Positions 1 to 4,947 of a stretch of 9,984 nucleotides of DNA are shown here, one piece after another. The notes below the pieces were generated by a model. It was not told the origin of the DNA, ran no database searches, and saw only the letters and a list, made by a program, of their open reading frames with translations. Made by a program: the position numbers and the translations under genes. The first letter of the stretch is position 1; every line of letters begins with the position of its first letter. Source of the DNA: Candidatus Wolfebacteria bacterium (GTDB lineage: Bacteria; Patescibacteriota; Minisyncoccia; UBA6257; UBA9933); the NCBI GenBank assembly GCA_027336345.1, contig DAHWFZ010000070.1, positions 1 to 9,984 of the forward strand, read 5' to 3'.

Positions 1-1
1 C

Positions 2-286
2 AACCGCGATGTAAGAAATATGTTTTTAATGGAATCATTTATTATGGGGCTTTTGGGCGGAATTTGCGGGGTTGTTTTGGGAATAGTCGGAGGGCAGCTT
101 TTTAATTTTATTTTAAACATTATAGCGCATCGTTTGGGGGGAAAATCATTCCAGCTATTTATCACTCCGGTTTGGTTTGCCTTATTGACGATTTTTCTGT
201 CATCATTGATCGGAATTATTTCCGGATTGGGACCGTCAATAAGAGCTTCATATCTCTCTCCTAAAGAAGCATTCAGATCAAGATAA
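2..286 (+). CDS. FtsX/MacB-type ABC transporter permease, C-terminal fragment
   Basis: This is the last 94 codons of an ABC transporter permease; the start lies before the window, and the frame is open from base 2. Two hydrophobic segments are visible: one around the Gly-rich run MGLLGGICGVVLGIVGG, and one around FALLTIFLSSLIGIISG. The protein ends in a short basic tail, PSIRASYLSPKEAFRSR. The pattern 'FL.ES..MGLLGG..G' followed by a last helix and 'PS.RAS.L.P.EA.R' is typical of the C-terminus of FtsX-like/MacB permeases, which work with an MacB/LolD-type ATPase in lipoprotein, peptide or envelope export. The substrate cannot be told from this fragment. The internal ATG at base 20 is not a true start, because the conserved reading (NRDVRNMFLMES) continues upstream of it. 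The family call is fairly sure; the specific transporter is unknown. Confidence 0.8.
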   Translation, partial: NRDVRNMFLMESFIMGLLGGICGVVLGIVGGQLFNFILNIIAHRLGGKSFQLFITPVWFALLTIFLSSLIGIISGLGPSIRASYLSPKEAFRSR

Positions 287-382
287 AACTAAGGAGCAAA
301 TCGGAAGCGAAGTCCCGCAGTAAGCCTTGCTCTGCCGCTATGCAGCCGGAGCAGCCGTTGAATTGCAGTAATTTTTCTTGCG

Positions 383-401
383 CCTCCTTTATAAAAGGAG
401 G
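383..401. repeat. Perfect 8-bp hairpin in intergenic region
   Basis: CCTCCTTT (383-390) and AAAGGAGG (394-401) pair perfectly around a 3-nt loop. There is no T-run directly after the stem, so it is not a textbook terminator. It lies in the 233-nt gap after the permease gene, where no protein gene was found. It may be part of the mosaic of small repeats in that gap. Confidence 0.5.
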
Positions 402-419
402 TTAGGAGGATTTGTATTT

Positions 420-447
420 GTCATCCTGAGCGCGAGTGAAGGATCTC
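420..447 (+). repeat. GTCATCCTGAGC...GAAGGATCTC dispersed repeat, copy 1
   Basis: A 28-nt unit beginning GTCATCCTGAGCG and ending GTGAAGGATCTC. It matches, with about four differences, the reverse complement of 7081-7107 between ftsI and murF. More distantly it resembles units at 5298-5323 and 7033-7068. Sequences of this form are, from general knowledge, common intergenic repeats in many bacteria; their role is unknown. Here the unit abuts the terminator stem at 448. Confidence 0.6.
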
Positions 448-501
448 AAAAAACACCCGTACACCTCGCCTTATTGGCGGATTGAAATACGGGTGTTTTT
501 T
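448..501. terminator. Bidirectional rho-independent terminator
   Basis: AAAAAACACCCGTA (448-461) and TACGGGTGTTTTTT (488-501) are exact inverse complements, giving a 14-bp stem. A smaller CGCC/GGCG hairpin (467-470 with 476-479) sits in the loop. The A-run on one side and the T-run on the other make it usable in both directions. It probably ends permease transcription and insulates the tRNA-Val gene. Confidence 0.8.
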
Positions 502-509
502 GTTATAGT
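482..509 (+). promoter_or_regulatory. Probable promoter of tRNA-Val
   Basis: TTGAAA (482-487) and TATAGT (504-509) are separated by 16 nt. Transcription would start about 516, four bases before the mature tRNA 5' end at 520. The -35 box lies in the loop of the terminator and the spacer runs through its 3' arm, so the two signals overlap. Supported by position only. Confidence 0.5.
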
Positions 510-519
510 ATGGGAAGGA

Positions 520-591
520 GGATGCTTAGTTCAGTGGTAGAACGCTTCATTCACATTGAAGAGGTCGCAGGTTCAATCCCTGCAGCATCCA
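520..591 (+). tRNA. tRNA-Val (anticodon CAC)
   Basis: A full cloverleaf can be folded by hand. The acceptor stem is GGATGCT (520-526) with AGCATCC (584-590). The D stem is GTTC/GAAC (529-532, 540-543). The anticodon stem is CTTCA/TGAAG (545-549, 557-561) with loop TTCACAT, giving anticodon CAC at 552-554, which reads GUG (Val). The T stem is GCAGG/CCTGC (567-571, 579-583) with loop TTCAATC. The discriminator base is A591. No CCA is encoded, so a CCA-adding enzyme must finish the 3' end. Confidence 0.93.
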
Positions 592-647
592 CATAAAAAA
601 TCTAATGGGACGCATTGCAGAAGTCGTTGGTGCCCGCGGCGCTAAAT

Positions 648-676
648 TTGATAAAGGATTTTTATGGTGATATCAT
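648..676 (+). promoter_or_regulatory. Probable hicB promoter giving a leaderless mRNA
   Basis: TTGATA (648-653) and TATCAT (671-676) are 17 nt apart. A start seven bases after the -10 box falls at 683, the A of the hicB ATG, so the transcript would have almost no 5' leader. That fits the lack of a ribosome binding site. The -10 box overlaps the 8-bp palindrome TGATATCA (668-675), a plausible operator for autorepression by HicB, as is usual in toxin-antitoxin operons. Operator function is inferred. Confidence 0.45.
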
Positions 677-682
677 AATAAT

Positions 683-1024
683 ATGGGAAAATATAAAAAT
701 ACTCTGCAAAAAGGATCGGTAAGATATATAGTTTTTAAGGAAGACGGCTTATGGTATGCGGTTGGCTTGGAATTTAATATTGTTGAAGAAGGAAGCACTC
801 CGCAAGAAGCTATCTTATTTTTGTTTGAAGCGCTTTCCGGCTATGTTGAGTCTGCCAGAAAAATAAAGGTGCGTCCGGCTATTTTAAATCAAAAATCCGA
901 TGCGGAATACGAAAAAATGTGGCAGAATATTCAAGAAAAGAAAGCGTCTCAAACAAAAAATGTCTTTACTTCGGGGGAATTTAATCTTGGTCGGAATTTT
1001 GGCAGATCTTTAATGCCTGCGTAA
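683..1024 (+). CDS. hicB: HicB-like antitoxin
   Basis: This 113-residue protein has the partial RNase H-like fold signature of HicB antitoxins in residues 13-60: a strand VRYIVFKEDGLWYAV, a second strand, then the helix STPQEAILFLFEALSGYVES. A charged C-terminal half (residues 60-113) is probably the operator-binding or dimerisation part; no clear helix-turn-helix can be assigned. In the family, HicB binds and silences the HicA mRNA interferase and represses its own operon. A HicA gene follows 28 nt downstream, so the order is antitoxin first. The toxin is interrupted, so this antitoxin may now be an orphan that could act only as a regulator or against other HicA toxins. No Shine-Dalgarno sequence precedes the ATG, and the predicted transcription start coincides with it. 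Confidence 0.8.
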   Translation: MGKYKNTLQKGSVRYIVFKEDGLWYAVGLEFNIVEEGSTPQEAILFLFEALSGYVESARKIKVRPAILNQKSDAEYEKMWQNIQEKKASQTKNVFTSGEFNLGRNFGRSLMPA

Positions 1025-1052
1025 ATAAGCGCGGGCATTTTAATTATTCAAT

Positions 1053-1442
1053 ATGACGCGCGGACTCTTTAATTGGACTGCGGAGGAAGTTATAAGATTT
1101 TTAAAGAAATATAATTTCTCGCATTCGCACACAAAAGGGAGTCATATGTTTTATTGCGGCTGGATGAGGAGCAAAACGCAATACGAAGTTTTGCGTTTTG
1201 TCCGAGTAATGCCGCAATGCAGGTCGAATGCCGGCTGGCTTTCAGGGCAATTGCGCAAGCGAAGCGAGTTTATGTAATACCCCGTCGTCTTGCCGCGAGG
1301 AGACCTTCATTTTGGAAACTATAACGGTCAATCAAGGCAGGTATGCGTTCCTTTTCACGGCAGCAGCATATTAAAACCAAGAACTTTAAAGGGAATTATC
1401 GCTCAATCTGGGATTCCGAAAGAAGAGTGGATGGGAAAGTAA
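1053..1442 (+). pseudogene. hicA: HicA mRNA interferase toxin, interrupted by a 156-bp insertion
   Basis: The N-terminal part (1053-1154, 34 codons) carries the HicA double-stranded-RNA-binding-like fold start: FNWTAEEVIRFLKKYNF, then KGSHMFY with the catalytic histidine in GSH. The matching C-terminal half lies downstream at 1311-1442: GNYNGQSRQVCVPFHGSS, then TLKGIIAQSGIPKEEW and a TAA. The halves are in the same frame but separated by 156 bases, which include a TAA stop at 1275-1277. Removing 1155-1310 restores a 77-residue HicA, the normal family size, with all conserved motifs. As it stands, translation yields a 74-residue hybrid lacking the conserved VPxHG region, so the toxin is most likely inactive. 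The good preservation of both halves suggests a recent event. It follows hicB by 28 nt and has no ribosome binding site. Confidence 0.85.
1155..1310. mobile_element. Small structured insertion inside hicA
   Basis: These 156 bases split the toxin gene exactly between two conserved motifs. They contain a perfect 10-bp inverted repeat, CAAAACGCAA (1172-1181) and TTGCGTTTTG (1191-1200), and are visibly richer in G+C than the flanks. No transposase is encoded and no clear target-site duplication is visible; only an AT dinucleotide is shared at the edges. It could be a non-autonomous mini-element or repeat-like sequence. The exact ends may be off by a few bases, because TTTTAT/TTTGG and TGCGG/TTTGG are ambiguous at the joints. 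Confidence 0.6.
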
Positions 1443-1518
1443 ATTCATAAAAAAGTCTCTGGCCTGCCCCTTATTAAAACTTGTTTTGTTACGGGGCCCG
1501 AATCCAGATGCGCGCGCA

Positions 1519-2289
1519 ATGAATTTAAATATTTATAATAAAATTGGAGATGACTATAAAAGCGCCTCTCAAAAAGCGCGTGTTTTAACGGAGCGGTGGG
1601 TCGATAAATTTATTTTTTGTCCGAATTGTGGCTGTTTAAAAATTGAAAAGCATAAAAATAACAATCCTGCCGGTGATTTTTATTGTTCTAATTGTAATGA
1701 GGATTATGAGCTTAAAAGTAAGCAAAATGTGATTGGCTCGAAAATTGTTGATGGGGCATATAGGACGATGATTGAAAGATTGACGGGTGACAATAACCCC
1801 AATTTTTTTCTATTGAATTACAACCCGGATAATTTTGAAGTTAGGGATTTCTTGGTTATTCCAAAACATTTTTTTGTTCCGGGAATAATTGAAAAGAGAA
1901 AACCATTGGCGCCGGCAGCTCGTCGCGCCGGCTGGGTTGGTTGCAATATCATTATTAAAAATATTCCACAAACAGGAAAGATATTTTTTGTTTGCGACAG
2001 TAAAATTGAAGCAAAAGAAAAAGTGCTTGCAAATTGGAAAAAGACGCTATTTTTGAGGGAAGAAATGGAAATTCAAGCAAAAGGATGGCTACTTGATATT
2101 ATGCGTTGTGTTGATAAAATAAATAAAAAGGAATTTATACTTGATGATATATATGCGTTTGAAAGGGAATTAAGCCAGTTGCATCCGGAAAACAGGCACA
2201 TCAAAGATAAAATTCGCCAGCAGTTGCAAATTTTAAGGGATAAAAATTATTTGGATTTTGTATCCCGTGGTTATTATAGAATTACATAA
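1519..2289 (+). CDS. dpnI: DpnI-type methyl-directed restriction endonuclease
   Basis: This 256-residue protein follows Streptococcus pneumoniae DpnI along its whole length, as far as that sequence is remembered. DpnI cleaves GATC when the adenine is N6-methylated. The catalytic domain comes first: SQKARVLTERWV, a zinc-binding set of cysteines (C34, C37, C56, C59), and the PD-(D/E)XK residues D53, E64 and K66 in GDFYC...ELKSK, at the same positions as in DpnI. NNPNFF and RKPLAPAARRAGWVGCNI follow. A C-terminal winged-helix domain (about 195-256, with HIKDKIRQQLQILRDK) reads methylated DNA. The ATG at 1519 was chosen over an in-frame TTG at 1486 because DpnI homology begins at MNLN. No methylase is adjacent, as expected for an enzyme that attacks methylated foreign DNA and requires a host without Dam-type methylation. 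Two small genes follow with almost no gap, probably as an operon. Confidence 0.95.
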   Translation: MNLNIYNKIGDDYKSASQKARVLTERWVDKFIFCPNCGCLKIEKHKNNNPAGDFYCSNCNEDYELKSKQNVIGSKIVDGAYRTMIERLTGDNNPNFFLLNYNPDNFEVRDFLVIPKHFFVPGIIEKRKPLAPAARRAGWVGCNIIIKNIPQTGKIFFVCDSKIEAKEKVLANWKKTLFLREEMEIQAKGWLLDIMRCVDKINKKEFILDDIYAFERELSQLHPENRHIKDKIRQQLQILRDKNYLDFVSRGYYRIT

Positions 2290-2292
2290 AAT

Positions 2293-2460
2293 ATGAAACT
2301 CAAAGATTTTATAAAGGAATTAGAAAAATTTTTAAAAATTTCTGAAAATCCTGAAAATATTGATGTCAGAATGGCCGACGATATTTCTGTAGTTAAACCA
2401 TTTTTTAAAGACGGAACGGTTTATATTACTGATATTGATAATAAAAATTTAGAAAATTAA
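2293..2460 (+). CDS. Conserved-looking small protein, unknown function (55 aa)
   Basis: An open frame of 55 codons starts 3 nt after the DpnI stop and ends in TAA exactly one base before the next ATG, so it sits tightly inside an operon. The product begins MKLKDFIKELEKFLKI, an amphipathic charged helix. It continues with VRMADDISVVKPFFKDG and VYITDIDN, which reads like a small beta-rich domain. It resembles generic small uncharacterised proteins of the 'KDFIKELEKF...VYITD' type, but no function is known to me. It is not recognisable as DpnD, the second gene of the pneumococcal DpnI locus. Coding is supported by the tight spacing and plausible amino-acid pattern rather than by homology. It could be an accessory or regulatory partner of the nuclease. 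Confidence 0.6.
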   Translation: MKLKDFIKELEKFLKISENPENIDVRMADDISVVKPFFKDGTVYITDIDNKNLEN

Positions 2461-3015
2461 ATGTTTATCAATAAAGTATTGGAGCACATGAATTTTAATC
2501 ATGATCAATTGCATACAGCAATAAGTTTATATTTAGCGGGTAGGGTTATGGAAGAAAACGAAAAAAGCTTGTGGAAACCATTAATGCCAGATATAGAGAA
2601 TAATAAAGTTCCTAAGAATCCAAAACATCTCGGAAGGGTGCTAATGATAAAAAATGTCGGTATTGGTGCGATTATTATTTACTCATACGCTATCGAAAAT
2701 CTTTTAAAATCTTTTTCTCCACAAATAAAAAAGAGGCATATCAGTATTGTTGACACTCCGCATGATTTAGGATTAAACAACCTTGAAGCTACTATGTTTA
2801 TAAAAACCATTTTCCCTTTGCTAAAAGATGGTTTTCTTAGATATAGCGAACCAAGACAAGAACAAAATCTTATAGCTCCAAAATTAACCAGACAAATTTT
2901 TATTAAAATTTTTAAATATTATGTTAAAAAATTTTCCATTAATCTTAATAAGGTAAAATGCTTTGAAGTTGAATTTTTTAAGTTTAAATACCCTTTTATT
3001 GATGAGTTGGTTTAA
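2461..3015 (+). CDS. Uncharacterised protein downstream of DpnI (184 aa), possibly HEPN-like
   Basis: The ATG directly follows the previous stop codon, which strongly suggests translational coupling in the dpnI operon. The protein is mainly helical and lysine-rich. No signal peptide is seen; a hydrophobic stretch at 66-77 (VGIGAIIIYSYA) is too short and helical-amphipathic to call a membrane segment firmly. The run YSYAIENLLKSF (74-85), then HDLGLNNLE (101-109), then a helix ending in DGFLRYSEP (123-131) recalls the 'AiE..LK ... HdL..L ... RYp' layout of HEPN-like proteins, which often act in defence or toxin systems. The classical R-X4-6-H ribonuclease motif is not evident, so this is a weak inference. 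It is somewhat richer in A+T than dpnI. A terminator follows at 3118. Function is unknown. Confidence 0.7.
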   Translation: MFINKVLEHMNFNHDQLHTAISLYLAGRVMEENEKSLWKPLMPDIENNKVPKNPKHLGRVLMIKNVGIGAIIIYSYAIENLLKSFSPQIKKRHISIVDTPHDLGLNNLEATMFIKTIFPLLKDGFLRYSEPRQEQNLIAPKLTRQIFIKIFKYYVKKFSINLNKVKCFEVEFFKFKYPFIDELV

Positions 3016-3054
3016 ATTTAGATTGTAATATTTTATTCATTCAAATATATTTTT

Positions 3055-3063
3055 TGTGGATAA
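3055..3063 (-). promoter_or_regulatory. DnaA-box consensus sequence, copy 1
   Basis: TGTGGATAA is the exact reverse complement of the consensus DnaA box TTATCCACA. It lies 40 nt after the stop of the gene at 2461. It is one of three perfect copies in the window, all in intergenic DNA. Binding by DnaA is not shown. Confidence 0.45.
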
Positions 3064-3117
3064 CTCCTCAAGCCAATAAATAAGTTATAAAAACCCCGCA
3101 TAAACAAAGGAGTTTTG

Positions 3118-3141
3118 CCCGCCCAAAAGGCGGGTTTTTTT
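3118..3141 (+). terminator. Rho-independent terminator
   Basis: CCCGCC (3118-3123) and GGCGGG (3129-3134) form a strong stem with a CAAAA loop, followed by seven T (3135-3141). It ends the dpnI operon and is only 5 nt before the -35 box of the mraZ promoter. Confidence 0.88.
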
Positions 3142-3145
3142 GTTG

Positions 3146-3173
3146 TTGACTTAGTGGCAAAAAGGCCTAAAAT
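3146..3173 (+). promoter_or_regulatory. Probable sigma70-type promoter of the mraZ cluster
   Basis: TTGACT (3146-3151) and TAAAAT (3168-3173) are 16 nt apart. A start near 3180 would place the phased TGGGG repeats immediately downstream, a good position for repression by MraZ. It lies between a strong terminator and the first dcw gene. Confidence 0.6.
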
Positions 3174-3180
3174 GAAATGA

Positions 3181-3232
3181 AAGTGGGGAAATGTGGATAA
3201 CTATGGGGATAAGTACCCAAAGTGGGGGATAA
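3181..3232 (+). promoter_or_regulatory. Probable MraZ operator (phased TGGGG repeats)
   Basis: TGGGG-like units occur at 3184 (TGGGG), 3194 (TGGAT), 3204 (TGGGG) and 3223 (TGGGGG), with a degenerate TACCC at 3214, so the spacing is about ten bases. MraZ is known in E. coli to bind direct TGGGN repeats separated by 5 nt (10-bp phase) upstream of mraZ. The repeats sit right after the predicted promoter and before mraZ, which supports autoregulation. The actual binding is inferred. Confidence 0.6.
3192..3200 (-). promoter_or_regulatory. DnaA-box consensus sequence, copy 2
   Basis: TGTGGATAA again matches TTATCCACA perfectly on the minus strand. It overlaps the second unit of the phased repeats. 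A one-mismatch copy, TGGGGATAA, lies at 3204-3212 in the same repeats. Either it is a true DnaA site linking replication to the division cluster, or it is a by-product of the MraZ repeat sequence. Confidence 0.4.
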
Positions 3233-3385
3233 GTCAGTTCGGAATTTTCCCTCCACGGCAGATTTTAATCTGATTCGGAAATAATGCCTCGCTTTAAGAA
3301 GGGGAATAAGTCATTTTTAAAAATTGAGAAATTAAAAAATTATTTAGAAATTTAAAATTATAAATTAAAAATTTTTATAACTCCT

Positions 3386-3817
3386 ATGTTCATCGGAGAA
3401 TTCACGCACAATTTAGATGTAAAAGGCAGAGTCGCCATTCCTGTTAAATTCAGGGATAAAGTTTCCAGCGGGGCGATTATTACCAGGGGACTGGATCATT
3501 GTCTTTTTGTTTTTACGAACAAAGAGTGGGAAACTTTGGCGCAGAAATTAATCGCATTGCCATTGGCGCAGGCGAACTCCCGCGCGTTTGTGCGTTTGAT
3601 GCTTGCCGGAGCAATGGATGTTGAATTGGACAAACAGGGAAGAATTTTAATTCCCGATTATTTGCGCGAATATGCCGGATTGAAAAAAGAAACCGTTGTG
3701 GCGGGAATTTATAACAGGATGGAAATTTGGGATGTTGAAAAATGGAAAGAATATAAGACAAAGACCGAAAGCTCATCGGATGAAATCGCCGAAAAACTGG
3801 GAGAATTGGGAATCTAA
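3386..3817 (+). CDS. mraZ: Transcriptional regulator MraZ
   Basis: At 143 residues it has the usual family length, with two AbrB/SpoVT-like swapped-hairpin repeats. The first is at 11-23 (DVKGRVAIPVKFR) and the second at 82-94 (DKQGRILIPDYLR); the MraZ signature DxKGR...P..R is present in both. MraZ forms ring-shaped oligomers that bind repeated TGGG sites in the promoter of the dcw cluster and control division and wall genes. A matching array of sites lies at 3181-3232. It is the first gene of the cluster, 99 nt before rsmH. The start has no ribosome binding site (preceded by TTTTTATAACTCCT), but MFIGEF is the standard MraZ N-terminus, so the ATG is secure. Confidence 0.96.
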   Translation: MFIGEFTHNLDVKGRVAIPVKFRDKVSSGAIITRGLDHCLFVFTNKEWETLAQKLIALPLAQANSRAFVRLMLAGAMDVELDKQGRILIPDYLREYAGLKKETVVAGIYNRMEIWDVEKWKEYKTKTESSSDEIAEKLGELGI

Positions 3818-3823
3818 TCAATG

Positions 3824-3919
3824 AAACATAAAAACATGAAAACACAAGAGCATAAAACAGGAGTTAAAGAATTTTAATTTTTTATTGCTTTAATGTTTTA
3901 GTGTTTTGATGATTTTATG
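3824..3919. repeat. Imperfect inverted-repeat element before rsmH (copy A)
   Basis: The left arm, CATAAAAACATGAAAACAC (3828-3846), and the right arm, GTGTTTTGATGATTTTATG (3901-3919), are complementary in 17 of 19 positions. The right arm ends in the ATG of rsmH, so the start codon would be paired in the hairpin. A related element lies before ftsL (4841-4947): 24 of the first 29 left-arm bases and 27 of the last 33 right-arm bases agree. Possible roles are translational control of rsmH or a mobile palindromic unit. Confidence 0.7.
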
Positions 3920-4855
3920 ACACACACACCTGTTCTTTTAAATGAAGTGATGGAAATTTTAAATCCGAAACCGGGAGAATTTATTATTGACGGAACATTC
4001 GGAAGCGGAGGGCACAGCGTTTCAATCATAAAGAAAATGGATTTTCGGGGTAAGTTTTTGGCAGTTGATTGGGATGGTAAAAATATTGATAAAGGGAAAA
4101 TAATGATTGAATCGAATTTTCAATTTTCAATTTCTAATTTTCAATTAATTTTTGAAAATAAAAACTATGCGGATATCGCGGAGATTTTAAAGAAAGATAA
4201 ATTGCCGAAAGCCGACGGATTGCTGATAGATTTGGGGTTTTCATCCGTTCAGATGGATGAATCCGGCAGAGGATTCAGTTTTCAAAATGACGAGCCGCTT
4301 GATATGAGATATAACACCGGGGAAGTGGAAAGTGAAAAGGAAAGCGGGGAACGGATGATTACCGCCGCAGAGGTTGTAAACTCATTTCCGGAAAAAGAAT
4401 TGGCTGACATTTTCTACATTTACGGGGAAGAAAGATTTTCAAGGCAGATTGCAAAAAAGATTGTTGAAGAAAGAAGAAAAGAAAGGATTCTGACAACAAC
4501 CAGATTGGTTGAAGTGGTAAAGATGGCGGTTTCAAAAAATTACGAAAAGGGAAGGATAAACCCCGCAACCAGAGTTTTCCAGGCACTGCGGATTTACGTA
4601 AACAAAGAACTGGATAATCTGACAAAGGTTTTGGACAGTTTGCCTGGCATTTTAAAACCAGAAGGCAAAGCGCTGATGATTTCTTTTCACTCATTGGAAG
4701 ACAGGATAGTAAAAAATAAGTTTCGCGATATGGAGAAAAATAAAATCGGAAAAATTTTAACAAAAAAGCCGGTAATCGCCTCAGAAGAGGAGATTAGGGA
4801 TAATCCCAGAAGTCGATCGGCAAAGCTCAGGGCAATAGAAATCATAAAATCATAA
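3917..4855 (+). CDS. rsmH: 16S rRNA (cytosine-1402-N4)-methyltransferase
   Basis: This 312-residue enzyme methylates N4 of C1402 in the decoding centre of 16S rRNA, using S-adenosylmethionine. Family motifs appear in order: HTPVLLNEVME (3-13); the SAM-binding loop GTFGSGGHS (26-34); AVDWD (49-53); DLGFSS (105-110); GRGFSF (118-122) and DEPLDMRY (125-132); NPATRVFQALRI (215-226); and SFHSLEDR (256-263). It lies between mraZ and ftsL, the usual dcw position. The ATG is the last triplet of an inverted-repeat element and has no ribosome binding site. An oddity is a 7-residue internal duplication at SNFQ (66-69 and 73-76), which extends a variable loop between motifs. The catalytic core is intact, so activity is expected. 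Confidence 0.96.
   Translation: MTHTPVLLNEVMEILNPKPGEFIIDGTFGSGGHSVSIIKKMDFRGKFLAVDWDGKNIDKGKIMIESNFQFSISNFQLIFENKNYADIAEILKKDKLPKADGLLIDLGFSSVQMDESGRGFSFQNDEPLDMRYNTGEVESEKESGERMITAAEVVNSFPEKELADIFYIYGEERFSRQIAKKIVEERRKERILTTTRLVEVVKMAVSKNYEKGRINPATRVFQALRIYVNKELDNLTKVLDSLPGILKPEGKALMISFHSLEDRIVKNKFRDMEKNKIGKILTKKPVIASEEEIRDNPRSRSAKLRAIEIIKS
4112..4146 (+). repeat. 21-bp in-frame tandem duplication within rsmH
   Basis: TCGAATTTTCAATT (4112-4125) and TCTAATTTTCAATT (4133-4146) differ by one base and are 21 nt apart. They encode SNFQ twice in a loop that family comparison suggests is normally shorter. It keeps the frame. The words resemble the AAATT-rich spacers elsewhere in the window. Confidence 0.6.
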
Positions 4856-4947
4856 AAGCACAAGAACAAAGGAACAAAAATACAAAATCATAAAAAATAG
4901 TAGGGCATAAATTTGTTTTAATGTTTTATTGTTCTAGTGATTTAATG
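4841..4947. repeat. Imperfect inverted-repeat element before ftsL (copy B)
   Basis: It is related to the element before rsmH. The left arm starts inside the last codons of rsmH (ATCATAAAATCATAAAAGCA). The right arm (from 4915, GTTTTAATGTTTTATTG) ends in the ATG at 4945, in register with the rsmH ATG in copy A. Copy B is less perfectly self-complementary than copy A. This alignment was used to choose the ftsL start. Confidence 0.6.

Larger units (their letters stand above)
3016..3385 (+). other. Intergenic region between accessory block and dcw cluster
   Basis: 370 nt without a supported gene. In order it holds: a perfect DnaA-box sequence (3055-3063); a terminator (3118-3141); a promoter (3146-3173); phased TGGGG repeats with a second DnaA-box sequence (3181-3232); a TTCGGAA direct repeat at 3238-3244 and 3274-3280 flanking the palindrome CAGATTTTAATCTG (3259-3272); and an A+T-rich low-complexity stretch of AAATT words (3317-3379) up to the mraZ start. 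The implied mraZ leader of about 205 nt is long. No riboswitch fold was recognised. Confidence 0.6.

Noticed and set aside
522..596. Short ORF starting at an ATG right after GGAAGGAGG
   Set aside because: It lies wholly within the tRNA-Val gene; the apparent Shine-Dalgarno sequence is chance.
605..670. 21-codon ORF (MGRIAEVVGARG...) before hicB, a possible leader peptide
   Set aside because: It has no start signal or recognisable motif, and it overlaps the predicted -35 region of hicB; it could be a gene remnant but cannot be supported.
1486..1518. TTG upstream start for the DpnI protein
   Set aside because: The added 11 residues (MLRGPNPDARA) have no counterpart in DpnI, whose similarity begins at the ATG at 1519.
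3317..3379. AAATT-word tandem-like sequence before mraZ as a possible CRISPR or satellite array
   Set aside because: There are no regular repeat-spacer units; it is low-complexity A+T-rich spacer, similar to 8472-8557.
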